DNA of 64,000 nt from E44-bin88 sp050123275 (GTDB taxonomy: Bacteria > Chloroflexota > Dehalococcoidia > Dehalococcoidales > BS750m-G39). Each line of letters begins with the position of its first letter. The stretch's first letter is position 1. Below the pieces are notes generated by a model, which was not told where the DNA came from, made no database searches, and was given only the letters and a program-made list of their open reading frames with translations. Shown one piece after another: positions 25,658-34,487 of this stretch. A program made the position numbers and the translations under genes. Location: NCBI GenBank assembly GCA_050123275.1, contig JASFHK010000003.1:62001-126000 (forward strand), read 5' to 3'.

Positions 25658-27520
25658 CTATTCCCAATCAGCGATATTGACGCCCGCGCTCGGCCTGAAG
25701 TCAGTGGCAAACCAGATGGTGTTCTTCTTACCACCTACGACGACAACCTTGATGTTCTGGGGGTTATCGTAAGGATGGATAAGCATATCACCATTGCCAT
25801 TCTTCCAGTCATTCCACCAGGTCAGGTAAGGTTCCAGACCCTGCTGGGCATTACTGGCGTTGAAGGTAGCATAAACGCCATTCTCCCAAAGCTCTCTGGT
25901 AGTCTTGACTACGTTCTGGCATATGTACTCGCTGAACATTTCCTTGGAGCTAAAGTCATATACCTCGGAGAGTATCTCAGCTACTGACGGATCCATATAG
26001 ATGCAGGCGCCGCCAAATCCGCTCAGACCCCTCATGTAATCGGCAATCCACTCTTGAGCCGGGAAGTAGGTCATACATTCACCCACGGACGATACATAGC
26101 TCCAACCGGTACCAACGGTCACGACGCTGTCAGTCGGTTCGAAACCGAGCTGTACGTGCAGAGGGAGCCAGCCGTCGGGCAGCATCTCTTCATTCTCACC
26201 GATGCAGAGGTTGTTATACGAGAGACCACTGCCCATGGTGCTGAAGGTGGTCAGCCCACCCATATAGTCCACAGGAGCGTTGGGCCCGTGCAGGCCGCCT
26301 ACGGTCTTGGAAACGATAACGAAGGAACGACCGATAACGGCGTTAGCCTCGGCATACGGCCCCATGGCATTGGCGCCACAGTTGATGCCGATTTCGTTGC
26401 GGATAGGCCCATTGAAAATAATCGTGTTAGCCATAGAGGTGGTGGAGTTGCCCATCGGGGCCGAACCGGCTACTGCCAGAATGGCCGGGAAGTATTCGGG
26501 CTTCGCGCCAGCCATAACGGCGCAAATAGCCACCTTCTCTACAGTCATGTCGCGGGCACCGGCCGGCCAGGTAACCGTCTTGACGATTTCGTCGGCGGCG
26601 TGGCTGGTACCAGCCAGCATGGCCTCTACTCTCTCTACAGTGGGCAGAGTTACGGGCAGGTAATCAGTCCAATCCATATACTTGAAGTATTCCTGAGCCT
26701 CTTCTTCGGTGTCGAAGTAGAGGTAGCGAGCCGGGGCTGCCGGCTGTTCCGGCATACCGGATAGTTTCTCATTGTCGGTCAGTGGTGCGGTAAGAGCATC
26801 GACAATGGACTGCTTGAACGGAATACCGGTAGTCGGGTCGTCACCTTCCAGGTAACCCGCCAGCATGGCTTCATCCGCGCCAGCTACAGGTAGCGGAACG
26901 CCGGTGAAGCGCAGCGGCATACCGTTGCTGTATTCCATATCCCAACCCCGTACATAGTCAACTACATTTTCTTGACCAATGGGGGCGGTAGGAAGACCGT
27001 AGTTCAGCTCGAGATCCTTGCAATGTCGGCCCAAGGCCGATATGCAACCATCTCAGCCAGAGACGCCGAATATAACGGCATCCGCATTTTGACCCGCTTC
27101 CTCAAATAGTTCAGGGTCACCGAAGAAATAAGCACCCGCCTTTTTGACGACCTTGGTGGTGCAGTTGTACTCATCCTCCAGCCATTCGGCAATGAGCTCG
27201 AGTAAGATGTAGGCACCGCCAAAATCACCAGAACCCCAGTTGACGTCCATTAGGTAGATAGTTTTGCCTTCGAGCGTATCCAGGCGGGGAGCCAGAGGCA
27301 CTCTTTCTACCTTATAGTTAGCACAATCGGGGTTCAAGACCGCGATTTCGCCCTCTGTAGCGGACGGAGTCGACGGAGTCGACGGAGTCGATGGTGTCGA
27401 TGGTGTCGACGGTGTCGACGGTGTGGTAGGTTCGTCATCCGACGTACAAGCGCCCAACAGAGGGACTGCCAGCAGCGGAATAACCATTAAGGCTATGAAC
27501 AACCACTTAATCTTAGTCAT
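25658..27520 (-). CDS. Secreted selenoprotein lipoprotein, UGSC-like family (in-frame UGA at 27055-27053)
   Basis: The 620-residue product is read through an in-frame TGA at codon 156. It starts with a signal peptide and lipobox (LLGAC, Cys25), then a Thr-Pro-Ser repeat linker. An N-terminal domain follows with EGKTIYLMDVNWGSGDFGGAYILLELIAEWL and ends ADAVIFGVSG-U-DGCISALGRHCKDLEL. The Sec-x-x-Cys motif with this context recalls the UGSC family of (seleno)proteins. The long C-terminal region (about residues 330-620) includes EKVAICAVMAGAKPEYFPAIL and IFNGPIRNEIGINCGANAMGP. A SECIS-like hairpin lies directly after the TGA. The gene is in the selenium island. Activity is unknown; a redox role outside the membrane is inferred from the U-x-x-C motif. 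Read as two genes, neither half would be complete. Confidence 0.88.
27011..27055 (-). promoter_or_regulatory. SECIS-like stem-loop in the secreted selenoprotein gene
   Basis: Starting at the UGA, GAGAT pairs with ATCTC, TTGCA with TGCAA, and CGGCC with GGCCG around a small TTG loop about 22 bases after the UGA. This stacked hairpin and the loop distance match the bacterial SECIS that SelB recognises. Confidence 0.82.
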
Positions 27521-27634
27521 CTCTCCTCCTTCCTAAGTTTCTAAGATTAATTGTCTGCGGAACTTGGTTAGCTCTAATTCAGCTAAATAAGCATCACCCC
27601 CTTTTATTCGCCTTTGACGATTCTAAAGTGATGT

Positions 27635-27681
27635 CGTGCAATTTAGCTGGCCCATTCCCTTGGGGCCAACTAAATTGCACG
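27635..27681. repeat. 47-bp inverted repeat
   Basis: CGTGCAATTTAG (27635-27646) is the exact complement of CTAAATTGCACG (27670-27681), with TGGCCC/GGGCCA inside. It sits in the 233-base gap between the selenoprotein and the YaaH-like gene. There is no T tract, so it may be a regulator site or a structured leader. Confidence 0.55.
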
Positions 27682-27753
27682 TCGAACTAATCGCTTACTT
27701 TATTATACTCTCTTCCTTCTAAAACCAGTAGTTCTCTTATAGAGTAAGCTGCC

Positions 27754-28338
27754 TTATACAGGCAACACTCTCCGGCCATATGTTCTGTTGACCAGAAAAC
27801 CAGTGGCCGCGTAAAAGGCGTAGATAGCATAAATCAGTAACAGCCAGCCGGCGATGTTGACAACACCATGGCCAAAGCCGATACGAGAAATCAGGCCCCA
27901 ACCGAGCAGGATCGCCGCGGCGCCATTGACAATCTGGGAGAAAAACAGGCCCCAGGAAACCTTAGCCGCTACAACGAGCAGGAGTAGCATGGCGACGCCA
28001 ATGCCTAACCACATGTAGCCGCACATCTGCAGGCCCTTTTCCCAAAGCTCTACCGGAAGCAAGCGCGACGCTTCGAAACCCCAGCCTGCGCCGAGGGTCA
28101 GCATCGTACCCGACACCAGGATCAGCACGCCGAGGGCAGCTTCATTACGGATAATTTCGATAATACCAGCAATAATGATACCTACGGCGGCAGCCTGAGT
28201 CCAGACGACCAAAACCGGGATGGCCGAACCGGGCACCCGCTCGGTAAGCAGAGCAAAAATGCCTAAACATACGGCGCCGGTGATGTAAAGAGCAGCCGGA
28301 GCTGCCATTGCCAGTTTGTCCGAGATCTTTTCAGACAT
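27754..28338 (-). CDS. GPR1/FUN34/YaaH-like membrane protein
   Basis: A 194-residue protein with six hydrophobic helices. The opening AAPAALYITGAVCLGIFALLTERV and AGIIEIIRNEAALGVLILVSG resemble acetate/succinate channel proteins of the YaaH family. The start at MSEKI (28338) follows AGGAGAG; a longer frame to 28446 lacks support. It is upstream of the secreted selenoprotein on the same strand. It might move a small acid, or selenium or sulfur species, but this is a guess from context. Confidence 0.72.
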   Translation of the reverse strand: MSEKISDKLAMAAPAALYITGAVCLGIFALLTERVPGSAIPVLVVWTQAAAVGIIIAGIIEIIRNEAALGVLILVSGTMLTLGAGWGFEASRLLPVELWEKGLQMCGYMWLGIGVAMLLLLVVAAKVSWGLFFSQIVNGAAAILLGWGLISRIGFGHGVVNIAGWLLLIYAIYAFYAATGFLVNRTYGRRVLPV

Positions 28339-28517
28339 ATGTACTCTCCTTTTCTTTTCTTTTTCTCTTGGGCACTTAAGGCGGCCCAAACACCCTAGTT
28401 TTCGGCCGCGACGACAGGGAAAACAAGCTCTCGGCATAGGCTCCAAGCAACCCAGGGAAACAAACGAAAGAGCTTATCATAGAGGGCTGTCATCGGCCTT
28501 ATTTTGAAAAAAGAAAC

Positions 28518-29369
28518 CTATTCTTCCTCCCGCCAGTTCCAGTCCATGTCTCCTTTGAAGACGTTAGCGTTCATCTCATTGCTGATGAACAGGTTGGCGT
28601 CTGGGAAACGCTTGACCATGGCGTAGTAAAAACCAGCCACGTCGTTGGTCCGCTCCAGCTCTTCATCGGTAGCCAGGTTGTATTCCTTGGTGAAGATGCA
28701 TGAGCTGATATCGAAGGGCATGCCCGGTTTCTGGTGGCCGGGGATAATAACATCGGCGTCGAGTTTCTCCAGGCGCTCGATATCCTTTATCCATTGCAGA
28801 CGCTCTTCCTTGGTAAGCTCGCAGGTAAAGGGGTGGGCCTGGTTGAAGAGAACGTCGCTAGCATAAAGCGTCTTGATGGAAGGTATCCACACCGCCGTGT
28901 TGTATTTCATGTCACCCATTATCCGGGTGAGAACCTCGATGCGGTTACCCTCCAGCTCGAAATAGTCCTCGGTAAGCGGCTCGATTTTAGCCGTCTTACG
29001 GGGCACGTTGATGGAGCCTATAACCGATTCCCAGTGTTCGACCTTGCCGAAAAACTGCTTGTTGATGATATCGGCTTCAGAGGGGACAGCAATAATGCGG
29101 GCTTTGGGGAAAGCCTCGGCGATGGTGCCCAGCCCGAAGTAATGGTCGGGGTGAGCGTGAGAGATGTAAATCGTTTTCAGGACTTTGCCGGTTTCCAGGA
29201 TTTCGGCAATAACCCGGTGGGCATTGGATAATGTCCATTGGGCATCGAGAAGGGCGGCGTCGTTCTTGCCGGTCACGATGACGGAGGCGACCTCAAAACC
29301 GCTTTCGTCGCTGAAAAAAGTCTTGGTGGCCAATGCGTTAGGCCCGTGGGAGTTTAATCTAACTTCCAT
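28518..29369 (-). CDS. Metallo-beta-lactamase-fold hydrolase
   Basis: A 283-residue MBL-fold protein with the metal motif THAHPDHYFGLG (read ISHAHPDHYFG) near residue 78 and a later PGHQKPGMP histidine. The lineage resembles small-molecule hydrolases more than class B lactamases. It is a single gene between the YaaH-like gene and the LysR regulator. Its substrate is unknown. The active-site His pattern is intact. Confidence 0.85.
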   Translation of the reverse strand: MEVRLNSHGPNALATKTFFSDESGFEVASVIVTGKNDAALLDAQWTLSNAHRVIAEILETGKVLKTIYISHAHPDHYFGLGTIAEAFPKARIIAVPSEADIINKQFFGKVEHWESVIGSINVPRKTAKIEPLTEDYFELEGNRIEVLTRIMGDMKYNTAVWIPSIKTLYASDVLFNQAHPFTCELTKEERLQWIKDIERLEKLDADVIIPGHQKPGMPFDISSCIFTKEYNLATDEELERTNDVAGFYYAMVKRFPDANLFISNEMNANVFKGDMDWNWREEE

Positions 29370-29563
29370 AAACCGACTTTCTAGGCAACATATTGCTTAT
29401 TTTTTATGGGCAGTTTTGTAAACAGTGCGCGCTTTTTCCGGGGTCCTACGATTTATCCACCTATCTATATCATATCTGTGACACCATGTCAACTTTTTTC
29501 GCCCCCTCCAGACCCCTTTTCCCCCACCGATTATTTCGGTTCTTCGTGCCTGATTTCAGGCAT

Positions 29564-30463
29564 CTAGTCCAGTGGCGCTCTTACCCGGACAAAGGCGATA
29601 AATTCCTCCAGCAGCCGGGAAACTACCCTCTCCCGGCGATAAACGCAATAGAAGTTCCGCTTCAGGCTCAAACCCTTAACGGCGACCTTTTTAACCAGAC
29701 CCAGCGCCAGGCTGTTCTTTATGGCCAGGCTGGAGACAAAGGCAACCCCCGTCTTCAGCTCCACGGTGGAGACCACGGCCTGAGTGGTGCCCACGACCAG
29801 ATTGGGCGCCCACTTGTTGAGGTTGAAACCGGCCCCGGACAGGAGGGCTTTGAGGCTTTGCTGCGTGCCCGACGTCTCCTCGCGGAAGATGAACGGCTCC
29901 CCTTCCAGCTCCTTCAGGTCTACCTCGTCCCGCTCAGCGAAGGGGTGCTCCGGAAACACGATGAGCACAATCTCGTCCTCGGCTATCTTGAACGACTCCA
30001 GCTCATGCCTCTCCGGGGCGGCGCCGCAAAACCCTATCTCGTAGTTACTGTTGCGCACCTCCTGGATTACGGTCAGCGAATCGGAGACCACCACCTGGGC
30101 TTTTACGGTGGGGTGCAGCGATTTGAACTCGCTCAGAATGGGCGGCAGCAGAAATTCGCCCGGGATGGTGCTGGCGGCAACGACCAGGCTGCCGGTTACC
30201 TCTTCACGCATCTGGTCAAGGTCGCGCTGGAGATGGTTGCGCTCCTCCTCGACAAATTCGGCGAAGTGGAGCACGCGTTTACCGGCCTGGGTCATGGTGA
30301 TTACCTTCTGGCTGCGGTCAACCAGGCGCACGCCAAGGTCTTGTTCCAATTTCTGGATTTGAAAGGATACCGCCGGCTGGCTGATGGAAAGCTTTTTGGC
30401 CACTTCCGAGAAACTGCCCAGCCTGATTACCTCCAGATAAGTCCTGAGATAGTCTAGGTTCAT
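29564..30463 (-). CDS. LysR-family regulator, selenium-cluster type
   Basis: A 299-residue LysR protein: an N-terminal HTH (YLRTYLEVIRLGSFSEVAKKLSISQPAVSFQ) and a periplasmic-binding-like effector domain. A group of LysR proteins is known beside selD, selA and yedE in anaerobes and is named selenium-metabolism-associated. This copy sits within such a cluster and fits that group by context. The ATG at 30463 is preferred over an upstream frame beginning at 30493. The effector could be a selenium metabolite. Confidence 0.85.
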   Translation of the reverse strand: MNLDYLRTYLEVIRLGSFSEVAKKLSISQPAVSFQIQKLEQDLGVRLVDRSQKVITMTQAGKRVLHFAEFVEEERNHLQRDLDQMREEVTGSLVVAASTIPGEFLLPPILSEFKSLHPTVKAQVVVSDSLTVIQEVRNSNYEIGFCGAAPERHELESFKIAEDEIVLIVFPEHPFAERDEVDLKELEGEPFIFREETSGTQQSLKALLSGAGFNLNKWAPNLVVGTTQAVVSTVELKTGVAFVSSLAIKNSLALGLVKKVAVKGLSLKRNFYCVYRRERVVSRLLEEFIAFVRVRAPLD

Positions 30464-30597
30464 GGTGCGCCCCCGCTTTTTATTTGGGTACATATCCCGG
30501 ATTAAGCAACCGCTTAAAGCCGGAATCCACTAGCCGCTATTCTAGGCTATTATCCCCGCTTTATCAAGCATTTCGGCCCGATAACCGGCGGTATTTC

Positions 30598-31077
30598 CTA
30601 GAGACGCAGCGTGGCGACTATCCTGTCGGGGTTAAGCAGCAAGTCCAGCGCCGTGTTGATATCGGCCACCACCAGGTCGCCGGCGGCGACAGCCTCCGCC
30701 GCAGCGCCTTCGGGGCCGACCACGCATATGCCCAGGCCCGATTCACGTAAAATAGACACGTCGTTGGCGCCGTTGCCGATAGATACCGTGCTCTTTGCCC
30801 CCAGCCCCTTTACAATCTCAAGCTTCTGTGCCGGCTCCCCGCCCCTGTCTATCTTGCGTATCCCGATGGGCAGGCTTTTCTCCAGGCTCCGGGCGCTGCC
30901 GTGGGTATCGGCGGTAATAATGGAGATATCGAGCCAATCGCCGAGCCGTTGCAGCCGCTCGGCCACGCCCTCGATGATTTCGCCGTCCCGGGCGATGGTC
31001 CCGTTCAGGTCCAGCACCAGGTTTTCGAAACGGAATTGTCCCCTGCCGGGGATATCGATTTCCATCATTTTAGACAC
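30598..31077 (-). CDS. HAD-family phosphatase-like protein
   Basis: A 159-residue HAD-fold protein. The nucleophile motif reads LDLNGTIA near residue 22, a threonine motif follows (ISIITADTHG), and a GNGANDVSIL motif binds magnesium near residue 101. The lack of a cap domain gives a compact enzyme related to the P-type ATPase phosphorylation domain. It overlaps the selD stop, so it is probably co-translated with selD. A role in selenium metabolism is inferred from position only. Confidence 0.82.
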   Translation of the reverse strand: MSKMMEIDIPGRGQFRFENLVLDLNGTIARDGEIIEGVAERLQRLGDWLDISIITADTHGSARSLEKSLPIGIRKIDRGGEPAQKLEIVKGLGAKSTVSIGNGANDVSILRESGLGICVVGPEGAAAEAVAAGDLVVADINTALDLLLNPDRIVATLRL

Positions 31078-32126
31078 TACTTGACGATGATTTTGCCCTT
31101 CGGCTCGGCGACGACCTCACCGATGATAGCCGCGTCGGCAATACCCTGCTGGCGCATTTTCTCAACCAGCGGCTCCGCCGCCGCGTCGGGCACCGAGATA
31201 AACAGCCCGCCCGACGTTTGGGCGTCGAAGAGAATGAGCAGGCTTACGTCGGATACCCCCGCCGCCGGCTCAATCATATGCAGGCGAAAATCACGGTTGC
31301 GGATTGAGCCGCCGGGGATAAGCCCGATAGCGGCGTAGTTTTCCGTCTCGGGAAGCAACGGGACTTGAGAAGAGTAGATTACCATGCCTACGTCGGTGCC
31401 CTCTACCATCTCGCAGGCATGACCGAGAAGCCCGAAACCGGTCACGTCGGTACAGGCGTGAACCTCTACCTCCGCCATCAGTTCCGCCGCTTTTCGGTTA
31501 AGAGCGGCCATACACTCTACCGCCTTGGCCACCGCCGCCTCGTCCGCCATGCCCCCCTTGAGGGCGGTATTGATGATGCCCGTGCCCAGCGGTTTGGTGA
31601 GCACGAGCTTGTCCCCTACCCTGGCGCCGGTATTAAGTATCACCTTGTCCGGGTGGACGATACCGGACACGGAAAGTCCGTATTTAATCTCGTCGTCTTC
31701 CACGCTGTGACCGCCCACCAGCACCACCCCGGCTTCCCGCATCTTGTCCAGCCCGCCGGCCAGTATTTCCCGCAAAACGGACATGTCCATCTTCTTCACC
31801 GGGAAACAGACGATATTCATCGCCGTCAGCGCCCTGCCGCCCATGGCGTAGACGTCGCTCAAGGCGTTAGTCACCGCCACCTGGCCGAAGGTATAGGGGT
31901 CGTCGACGATGGGCGTGAAAAAGTCGAGGGTCTGGATGAGGGCGATTTCGTCGGTAAGCTTATAAACGCCGGCATCCTCGGCCCTTTCCATGCCCACGAT
32001 AAGGTTGGGGTCGCTGATAAGGGTCAAACCGTTTAAAGCCTGGGCCAGGTCACCCGGCCCTATCTTACAGGCTCAACCGGCGCCGTGAACGGTTTCGGTG
32101 AGGCGCAGCTTGTCAATATCGTCCAC
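31077..32126 (-). CDS. selD: Selenide, water dikinase, selenocysteine-containing
   Basis: A 349-residue SelD makes selenophosphate from selenide and ATP. The frame begins at GTG 32126 with GGAGG nine bases upstream and passes an in-frame TGA (32075-32073) at codon 18. The motif is HGAG-U-ACKIGPG; most SelD proteins have Cys or Sec at this spot. Later blocks FFTPIVDDPYTFGQVAVTNALSDVYAMGG and VVLVGGHSVEDDE are standard. The usual start after the TGA would lose the active site. A SECIS-like hairpin follows the UGA. Confidence 0.93.
32036..32075 (-). promoter_or_regulatory. SECIS-like stem-loop in selD
   Basis: Just after the UGA, AGCCTG pairs with CAGGCT and GGGCC pairs with GGCCC around the loop GGGTGACCT. 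It lies in the place required for selenocysteine insertion in bacteria. Confidence 0.78.
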
Positions 32127-32165
32127 TTTGGCTTACCTCCGTATCTTTTCCGGGTCTAATAAAGA

Positions 32166-32218
32166 GGGGGCGTGAGGAGAACCGGGCAGCTGTTAGCCGC
32201 CGGGACTCGTCCGCCCCC
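32166..32218 (-). ncRNA. tRNA-Sec-like hairpin upstream of selD
   Basis: GGGGGCG and CGCCCCC close a 53-base hairpin on the minus strand, with GACGAG/CTCCTC and an inner stem around TAACA. By eye the 5' half shares GTCCCGG and flanks with the tRNA-Sec D arm. The 3' half shares GGTTC and TCCTCACGC with its T arm and acceptor. Anticodon and variable arms are absent. It ends TCTTTATT, so it may also be a terminator for the rhodanese gene. It starts 40 bases before the selD start. Confidence 0.4.
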
Positions 32219-32351
32219 TATATGACTATCTGGTTCGACTCCTCCTTGGTTAAGAGTCTGCCGAAGGAAACATATTCTGCTGTCACTGCCGGTAAGCAAC
32301 ACCATGTTGGCTATGTAGTAACAGACCACATCCTCTTTTTTTAATAATGTA

Positions 32352-32963
32352 CTAATAAACACCGCAGGGCGAATGCTCGCCGGACGTATCTCCGGGATCG
32401 CCGCCGGTAGTCACCATCGCGTCAATGCAATCCTTGGTTACGTCGTATCTACCCGGAGCTACTTCCTCATCCAGAGTCCAGGAAGTCATGCCCCACTTGA
32501 GGTTGATGGCATCATAACCCAGAAGGTTCAGCATGGCGGTTACCTGGCTGCCCACGTGACCGGTGTAGCAATAGACTACGATTTGCTGGTCGGTAGGCAG
32601 TGTTGCCAGGTTCTCCGGCTTGAAAACATCCGTCCAGTAGATGTTGACGGCGCCGGGAATATGGCCCTCGACGTAGATATCGCCAGCGCGAACGCTGAGG
32701 ATGAAGGGGTCGTTACCCGCGTTGCCGTCATCGATGAGAGCCAGCAGGTCCTCAGCCGAGATATTGACCGTCTTGCCGCTGTTCACGTAGGCATCGGCGG
32801 CGGCCTGGATAACATCGAAGTCCGACCCGGATGTCGAGCTGGATGGTGTCGATGGCTCGTTTCCGGACGGCTCCGCAGCCGTGGACTCGGATGTGCAGGC
32901 ACCGAAGATAGGTAGGGCTATCAGGGCGATGGCTAACAAGCCTACTATAATCAGTTTCTTCAT
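32352..32963 (-). CDS. Rhodanese-like lipoprotein
   Basis: A 203-residue secreted protein: signal peptide with lipobox PIFGAC, a Ser/Thr/Pro-rich spacer, then a rhodanese domain with the active-site loop CYTGHVGSQ (Cys followed by a six-residue loop) near residue 132. The C-terminus has two further Cys residues (DCIDAM and SPCGVY). Rhodaneses move sulfur, and some handle selenium. The position between yedF and selD suggests a part in chalcogen trafficking on the outer face of the membrane. Confidence 0.88.
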   Translation of the reverse strand: MKKLIIVGLLAIALIALPIFGACTSESTAAEPSGNEPSTPSSSTSGSDFDVIQAAADAYVNSGKTVNISAEDLLALIDDGNAGNDPFILSVRAGDIYVEGHIPGAVNIYWTDVFKPENLATLPTDQQIVVYCYTGHVGSQVTAMLNLLGYDAINLKWGMTSWTLDEEVAPGRYDVTKDCIDAMVTTGGDPGDTSGEHSPCGVY

Positions 32964-33172
32964 ATTATTTTATCTCCTTAAAATCTATGTGCTTCATCTC
33001 TAGGACTAGGCAGATAGAGCTAAGGAGGCCTGGCGGGGTGTCCCATATGATCTCCTCGGTAAGCATTGATTTCGGAAAGGTATTCGGTGAGAGGTGGTCG
33101 TAGTAGTTAAGGTTCAAACGAAGCCTCTTACTAGCGAAGCCTATCTAGCCTCTTTTGAATGAAGCCTACTAT
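32964..33172 (-). other. Upstream region of the rhodanese gene with GAAGCCT repeats
   Basis: Three copies of GAAGCCT (near 33120, 33137 and 33161) are spaced by 17 and 24 bases. They could be regulator sites, for example for the LysR protein. No gene is seen. Confidence 0.35.
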
Positions 33173-33208
33173 TTATAATAGTATTATATATTATAATAGT
33201 ATTATATA
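33173..33208. repeat. 18-bp tandem direct repeat, AT-rich
   Basis: TTATAATAGTATTATATA occurs twice head to tail. Each copy is nearly palindromic and contains TATAAT-like cores. It sits in the yedF-rhodanese gap and could hold -10 elements or an operator. Confidence 0.55.
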
Positions 33209-33373
33209 CCTTCTGAACAAAATAGCAAAATTTCGTGTCAAGTCCCGAAAAATGCTGGCCTCATACGGGTACATCCCCGCCTGTTTTAAGCTATTTAAAA
33301 ACAGCCCTCCCTTATATTATTCTTTTTAAGTGTTGCCTGCCTGTCTTAAAACTCAGGTCCCGGAGTAATCTCT

Positions 33374-33592
33374 CTATTTACCCGAAGGCGTGAGAGTAAG
33401 CCGATAGTCCCCTTCTACTTGGTCAATCTTTACGGAATAGCCACGGTTCTCCGCCAGACGGGCTACGTTCTCTTTTGAGGTAGCCGTTTCCGTAATCACG
33501 GTTAATACTTCTTTGGGGTTCTTTCCCATAGCCTTCTGGGTCTGTACCACCGGCACGGGGCAGGAAAAGCCCCTGACATCGACTTCTACCAT
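33374..33592 (-). CDS. yedF: TusA/YedF-like sulfur or selenium carrier
   Basis: A 72-residue SirA/TusA-fold protein with the signature VDVRGFSCPVPVVQTQKAM; the Cys-Pro-x-Pro Cys carries sulfur or selenium. The ATG at 33592 has GGAGG nine bases upstream, so the 29 extra upstream residues are not real. It is the short form of YedF, lacking the C-terminal extension. Its neighbours are yedE, DUF3343 and selD, the usual selenium set. Confidence 0.88.
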   Translation of the reverse strand: MVEVDVRGFSCPVPVVQTQKAMGKNPKEVLTVITETATSKENVARLAENRGYSVKIDQVEGDYRLTLTPSGK

Positions 33593-33605
33593 GGTTAATA
33601 TCCTC

Positions 33606-34487
33606 CTATATGAAGCATGCGCCACTCCACTGGCACAGGTTGTCTTTAAACACGACCGGGAAGTGGGCGATGACCTCATTTACTTTAGTGGCCGGGGTAA
33701 CCTTGGCGTACTTGCCGGCCATGCGATTTACTTTGGCGGCGATAAGCGCCGCTTTATCCGGCTCCAGTTCGGCGTAGGCGAGAGCCGAGGTCACCCCCGT
33801 AATCGTATCGCCGGTGCCCCCTATCGGCTCCAGCATGGGCACGTTCGGCTCGTTAACCATGGCCAGGACTTCGCCATCCTTAATAATGTAGTCAGTGGCG
33901 CCCTTGACCAGCAAAAGCTTGGCGGCGCCGTGATTGGCGTAAGCCGTCTTGGCCAATTCGGTTACGTTCGACACGTCCGTCTCGAACAAATGCCGGGCGA
34001 TATAGGCGGGGTGGGTCGCCTCCGGGTCGGCCAGAAAGGCAATCTCCGTGGAATCAGGCGTGAAGATGTCGAATTCCTCAGCCAGTCCGGCGGCCTTCGC
34101 CGAATACATCGAGGCGGCATCCGCAATCATGACCGGTCTCGGCTGGCATTTCTCTACAGCGGCGCAAAGCTGGCGCGTCTGGGACATATCGGGCAGCCAG
34201 TAATGCAAGGCCAGCACCTCCGGATTAAGCTCGGCGACATGGTCGATAAGGTACTGGTACAGCTCGCGGCTCCCCTTGCCTTCCCCGATATCGCCCACCA
34301 GCAGCGCGTGCGGCGCAGCGATACCCAGGTAGCTGGTGGTGGCCAGCGCGGCGCTGACCATGGCTCCGGTGCCCTGGGTGGCGGGTATTTGCTTACCGTC
34401 CACCAGCAGGAAATCACCGTCGCGGGCGACCTCGCCCATAACCAGCGGCAGCCCTTCTATCGGGACCGTTCCGGCAATCAGCATCAT
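33606..34487 (-). CDS. Ribokinase-like protein in the selenium cluster
   Basis: A 293-residue protein with a ribokinase-type fold suggested by a late GGTGDTITGVTSALAYAE block (anion hole and catalytic Asp) near residue 225. It resembles NAD(P)H-hydrate dehydratase and other sugar kinases. The tail ends in two Cys (NLCQWSGACFI). Its ATG overlaps the end of the DUF3343 gene (ATGA junction), so they are coupled, and yedF starts only 14 bases further on. A kinase of this kind has no set role in selenium metabolism; I do not know its substrate. Confidence 0.7.
   Translation of the reverse strand: MMLIAGTVPIEGLPLVMGEVARDGDFLLVDGKQIPATQGTGAMVSAALATTSYLGIAAPHALLVGDIGEGKGSRELYQYLIDHVAELNPEVLALHYWLPDMSQTRQLCAAVEKCQPRPVMIADAASMYSAKAAGLAEEFDIFTPDSTEIAFLADPEATHPAYIARHLFETDVSNVTELAKTAYANHGAAKLLLVKGATDYIIKDGEVLAMVNEPNVPMLEPIGGTGDTITGVTSALAYAELEPDKAALIAAKVNRMAGKYAKVTPATKVNEVIAHFPVVFKDNLCQWSGACFI

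Noticed and set aside
25658..27520. Two separate genes or a pseudogene with a nonsense mutation
   Set aside because: The TGA lies in a U-x-x-C context, is followed at once by a SECIS-like hairpin, and the genome region has full selenocysteine machinery. Neither half alone has a proper start or end.
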